The position numbers were made by a program, and so were the translations under genes. Source: an uncultured Bacteroidales bacterium (GTDB lineage Bacteria; Bacteroidota; Bacteroidia; Bacteroidales; Marinilabiliaceae). Taken from it: a DNA stretch of 6,295 nt. The notes beneath the pieces were generated by a model. It worked only from the letters and a program-made list of their open reading frames with translations. It made no database searches and was not told the DNA's origin. Positions 5,250 through 6,295 of the stretch are shown here, one piece after another. Where the stretch lies: NCBI GenBank assembly GCA_934725785.1, contig CAKVCS010000063.1:1-6295 (forward strand), in the 5' to 3' direction. Position 1 is the stretch's first letter; each line of letters opens with the position of its first letter.

Positions 5250-5732
5250 ATGGCACAAGGGAAGTTAGACAAGACGGACTACCACATATTGCGAATACTG
5301 CAGCAGAACTGCAACCTGACCACCAAGGAGCTGGCGCAACAGGCTAACCTGTCGACCACGCCCGTGTTCGAGCGGGTGCGCAGAATGGAGAAAGACGGCG
5401 TGATACGCAAATATGTGGCCGTCCTGGACAACGCCAAGATAAACTACGGCTTCACCGTGTACTGCAACGTCAAGCTGAAACAGGTCAATTACCAGTCGGC
5501 GAGCGACTTCGTTGAAGCGATAAGACCCATAAGGCAGGTGGCTGAGTGCTACAACATATCGGGCGAATTCGACTACATGCTGAAGATATACGCCCAGGAT
5601 ATGAAGGACTACCAGCACTTCATCCTTAACGTCCTCGGGAAGATAGATTGCATAGGCGGAATTCAGAGCAACTTCGTGATAGACACCGCCAAAGAGGACA
5701 TAGGCATACAATTACCAGACTTGGAGGCTTAA
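5250..5732 (+). CDS. Lrp/AsnC family transcriptional regulator
   Basis: A 160-residue regulator of normal family length. It opens with the family signature LDKTDYHILRILQQN (6-20). A winged helix-turn-helix follows (about 23-60: TTKELAQQANLSTTPVFERVRRMEKDGVI), with the recognition helix in STTPVFERVRRME. A C-terminal RAM effector domain covers about 68-147. Its conserved ligand-pocket turn is seen as SGEFDYML (104-111; Gly105, Asp108). Such proteins form dimers to octamers and sense amino acids or related small molecules; the ligand here cannot be read from sequence. It begins 6 nt after the helicase stop and ends 5 nt before the transglycosylase start, so all three genes are probably on one mRNA and translationally coupled. 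It may regulate its own operon, as many family members do, but no operator was identified. Confidence 0.95.
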   Translation: MAQGKLDKTDYHILRILQQNCNLTTKELAQQANLSTTPVFERVRRMEKDGVIRKYVAVLDNAKINYGFTVYCNVKLKQVNYQSASDFVEAIRPIRQVAECYNISGEFDYMLKIYAQDMKDYQHFILNVLGKIDCIGGIQSNFVIDTAKEDIGIQLPDLEA

Positions 5733-5737
5733 GCGAG

Positions 5738-6295
5738 ATGAACGTAAAAGAAGCCGTGGCCGCAGGCATAACCGCAGCCGCCATCCTTGCGGCTGTCGGA
5801 ATAATGCTTGCGAGCTCAGCAATGCCAGACGGGCAAACAGGCCCGAGACGCCCGCACGAGACAAGCCTGCCCGAGGTGCCGGACGCCATTGACTTTTGCG
5901 GTGAGCCGGCCCCGCTGGACAGGCGCGACGTGCGCGAGAGCCTGGAGCGCGAGATAATATCCAACACATTCCTTCACTCGTCAACGCTTCTCAACATAAA
6001 ACGCAGCGGCAGATACTTCCCCGTGATTGAGAAAGTGCTGAAGGATATGGACATGCCGGACGACCTGAAATACCTCTGCGTCGCGGAGAGCAACCTGACC
6101 CCGACCATCGGCTCGCCCGCAGGGGCGTGCGGGCTGTGGCAATTCATGGAGGGCACGGCCAGAGAGTACGGCCTCACCGTCAACGACGAGATAGACGAGC
6201 GCATGGATGTGGAGAAAAGTACACGCGCCGCATGCAAAATGCTGCGCGACAGCTATATGAAACTCGGCAGCTGGTCGCTCGCCGCAGCCGCATAC
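5738..6295 (+). CDS. MltD-like membrane-bound lytic transglycosylase, 3'-truncated
   Basis: The frame is open from the ATG at 5738 to the window end (186 residues visible). Lytic transglycosylases cleave the MurNAc-GlcNAc bond of peptidoglycan, leaving 1,6-anhydro ends. An N-terminal hydrophobic stretch (about residues 8-28) is a signal peptide or membrane anchor, so the enzyme acts in the periplasm. A Bacteroidota-typical pre-domain follows (DVRESLERE, 64-72; HSSTLLNIKR, 80-89; YFPVIEKVL, 93-101). The SLT catalytic domain starts around 105. Catalytic Glu117 lies in CVAESNL; the second signature is GLWQFM (132-137), then AREYGL (141-146). The visible part ends SLAAAAY, just where the family AAxxYN motif would continue. 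Cys114 and Cys131 flank the active-site motifs at positions usually not Cys. GGAGG at 5723-5727, inside the lrp-type gene, could act as a ribosome site 10 nt before the ATG. LysM repeats, if any, would be beyond the window. Confidence 0.93.
   Translation, partial: MNVKEAVAAGITAAAILAAVGIMLASSAMPDGQTGPRRPHETSLPEVPDAIDFCGEPAPLDRRDVRESLEREIISNTFLHSSTLLNIKRSGRYFPVIEKVLKDMDMPDDLKYLCVAESNLTPTIGSPAGACGLWQFMEGTAREYGLTVNDEIDERMDVEKSTRAACKMLRDSYMKLGSWSLAAAAY

Noticed and set aside
4599..5258. A 219-codon open frame on the minus strand opposite the helicase, with other long minus-strand frames at 4068-4550 and 4688-5272
   Set aside because: The + strand has an unambiguous helicase with all motifs. The antisense frames have no recognisable domain and arise from the GC-rich codon pattern of the sense gene.
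5974..6237. Minus-strand frames opposite the end of the window
   Set aside because: The + strand frame here is a clear lytic transglycosylase with catalytic Glu and GLWQFM, so the minus-strand frames are shadows.

Overview
The window reads as ordinary chromosome from a member of the Bacteroidota, most likely order Bacteroidales. Support: an S1 protein with the C-terminal TLGDI motif typical of that group; gene starts without consistent Shine-Dalgarno sequences and with A-rich leaders; and promoter candidates of the Bacteroidota type (TTTG, 17-23 nt, TAnnTTTG). A family-level placement such as Muribaculaceae is only a guess. All confident genes are on the + strand.

Layout. (1) 1-1404: the last ~457 codons of rpsA (ribosomal protein S1), closed by a strong hairpin terminator at 1449-1496. 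The annotated TAG stop is followed in frame by nine codons in the same style and then TAA, which looks like a recent nonsense mutation, a leaky stop or a base error. (2) 1590-2849: a two-gene unit, a single-domain STAS anti-sigma-factor antagonist and, 12 nt later, ribonuclease Z (3'-end maturation of tRNA). (3) 2850-3848: a 1-kb stretch with no confident gene. It holds a GC-rich, hairpin-rich block (about 2951-3393) that is open in several frames on both strands. This block is flanked by a minus-strand promoter candidate and a minus-strand terminator-like hairpin, so it may be a dispersed intergenic element or an unrecognised RNA gene. Next come a strong + strand terminator (3527-3554) whose 3' arm can pair with two different partners, and a perfect TAATTTTG -7 element (3751-3758) ahead of a structured helicase leader. 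(4) 3849-6295: a tightly packed unit of a DEAD-box RNA helicase, an Lrp/AsnC regulator (6-nt gap) and an MltD-like lytic transglycosylase (5-nt gap) that runs off the window end.

Together the genes serve translation and RNA metabolism (S1, RNase Z, helicase), signalling and transcription control (STAS, Lrp) and cell-wall remodelling. No phage, IS, CRISPR or defence system was seen. The parts least explained by known families are the in-frame rpsA tail and the intergenic block at 2951-3420.
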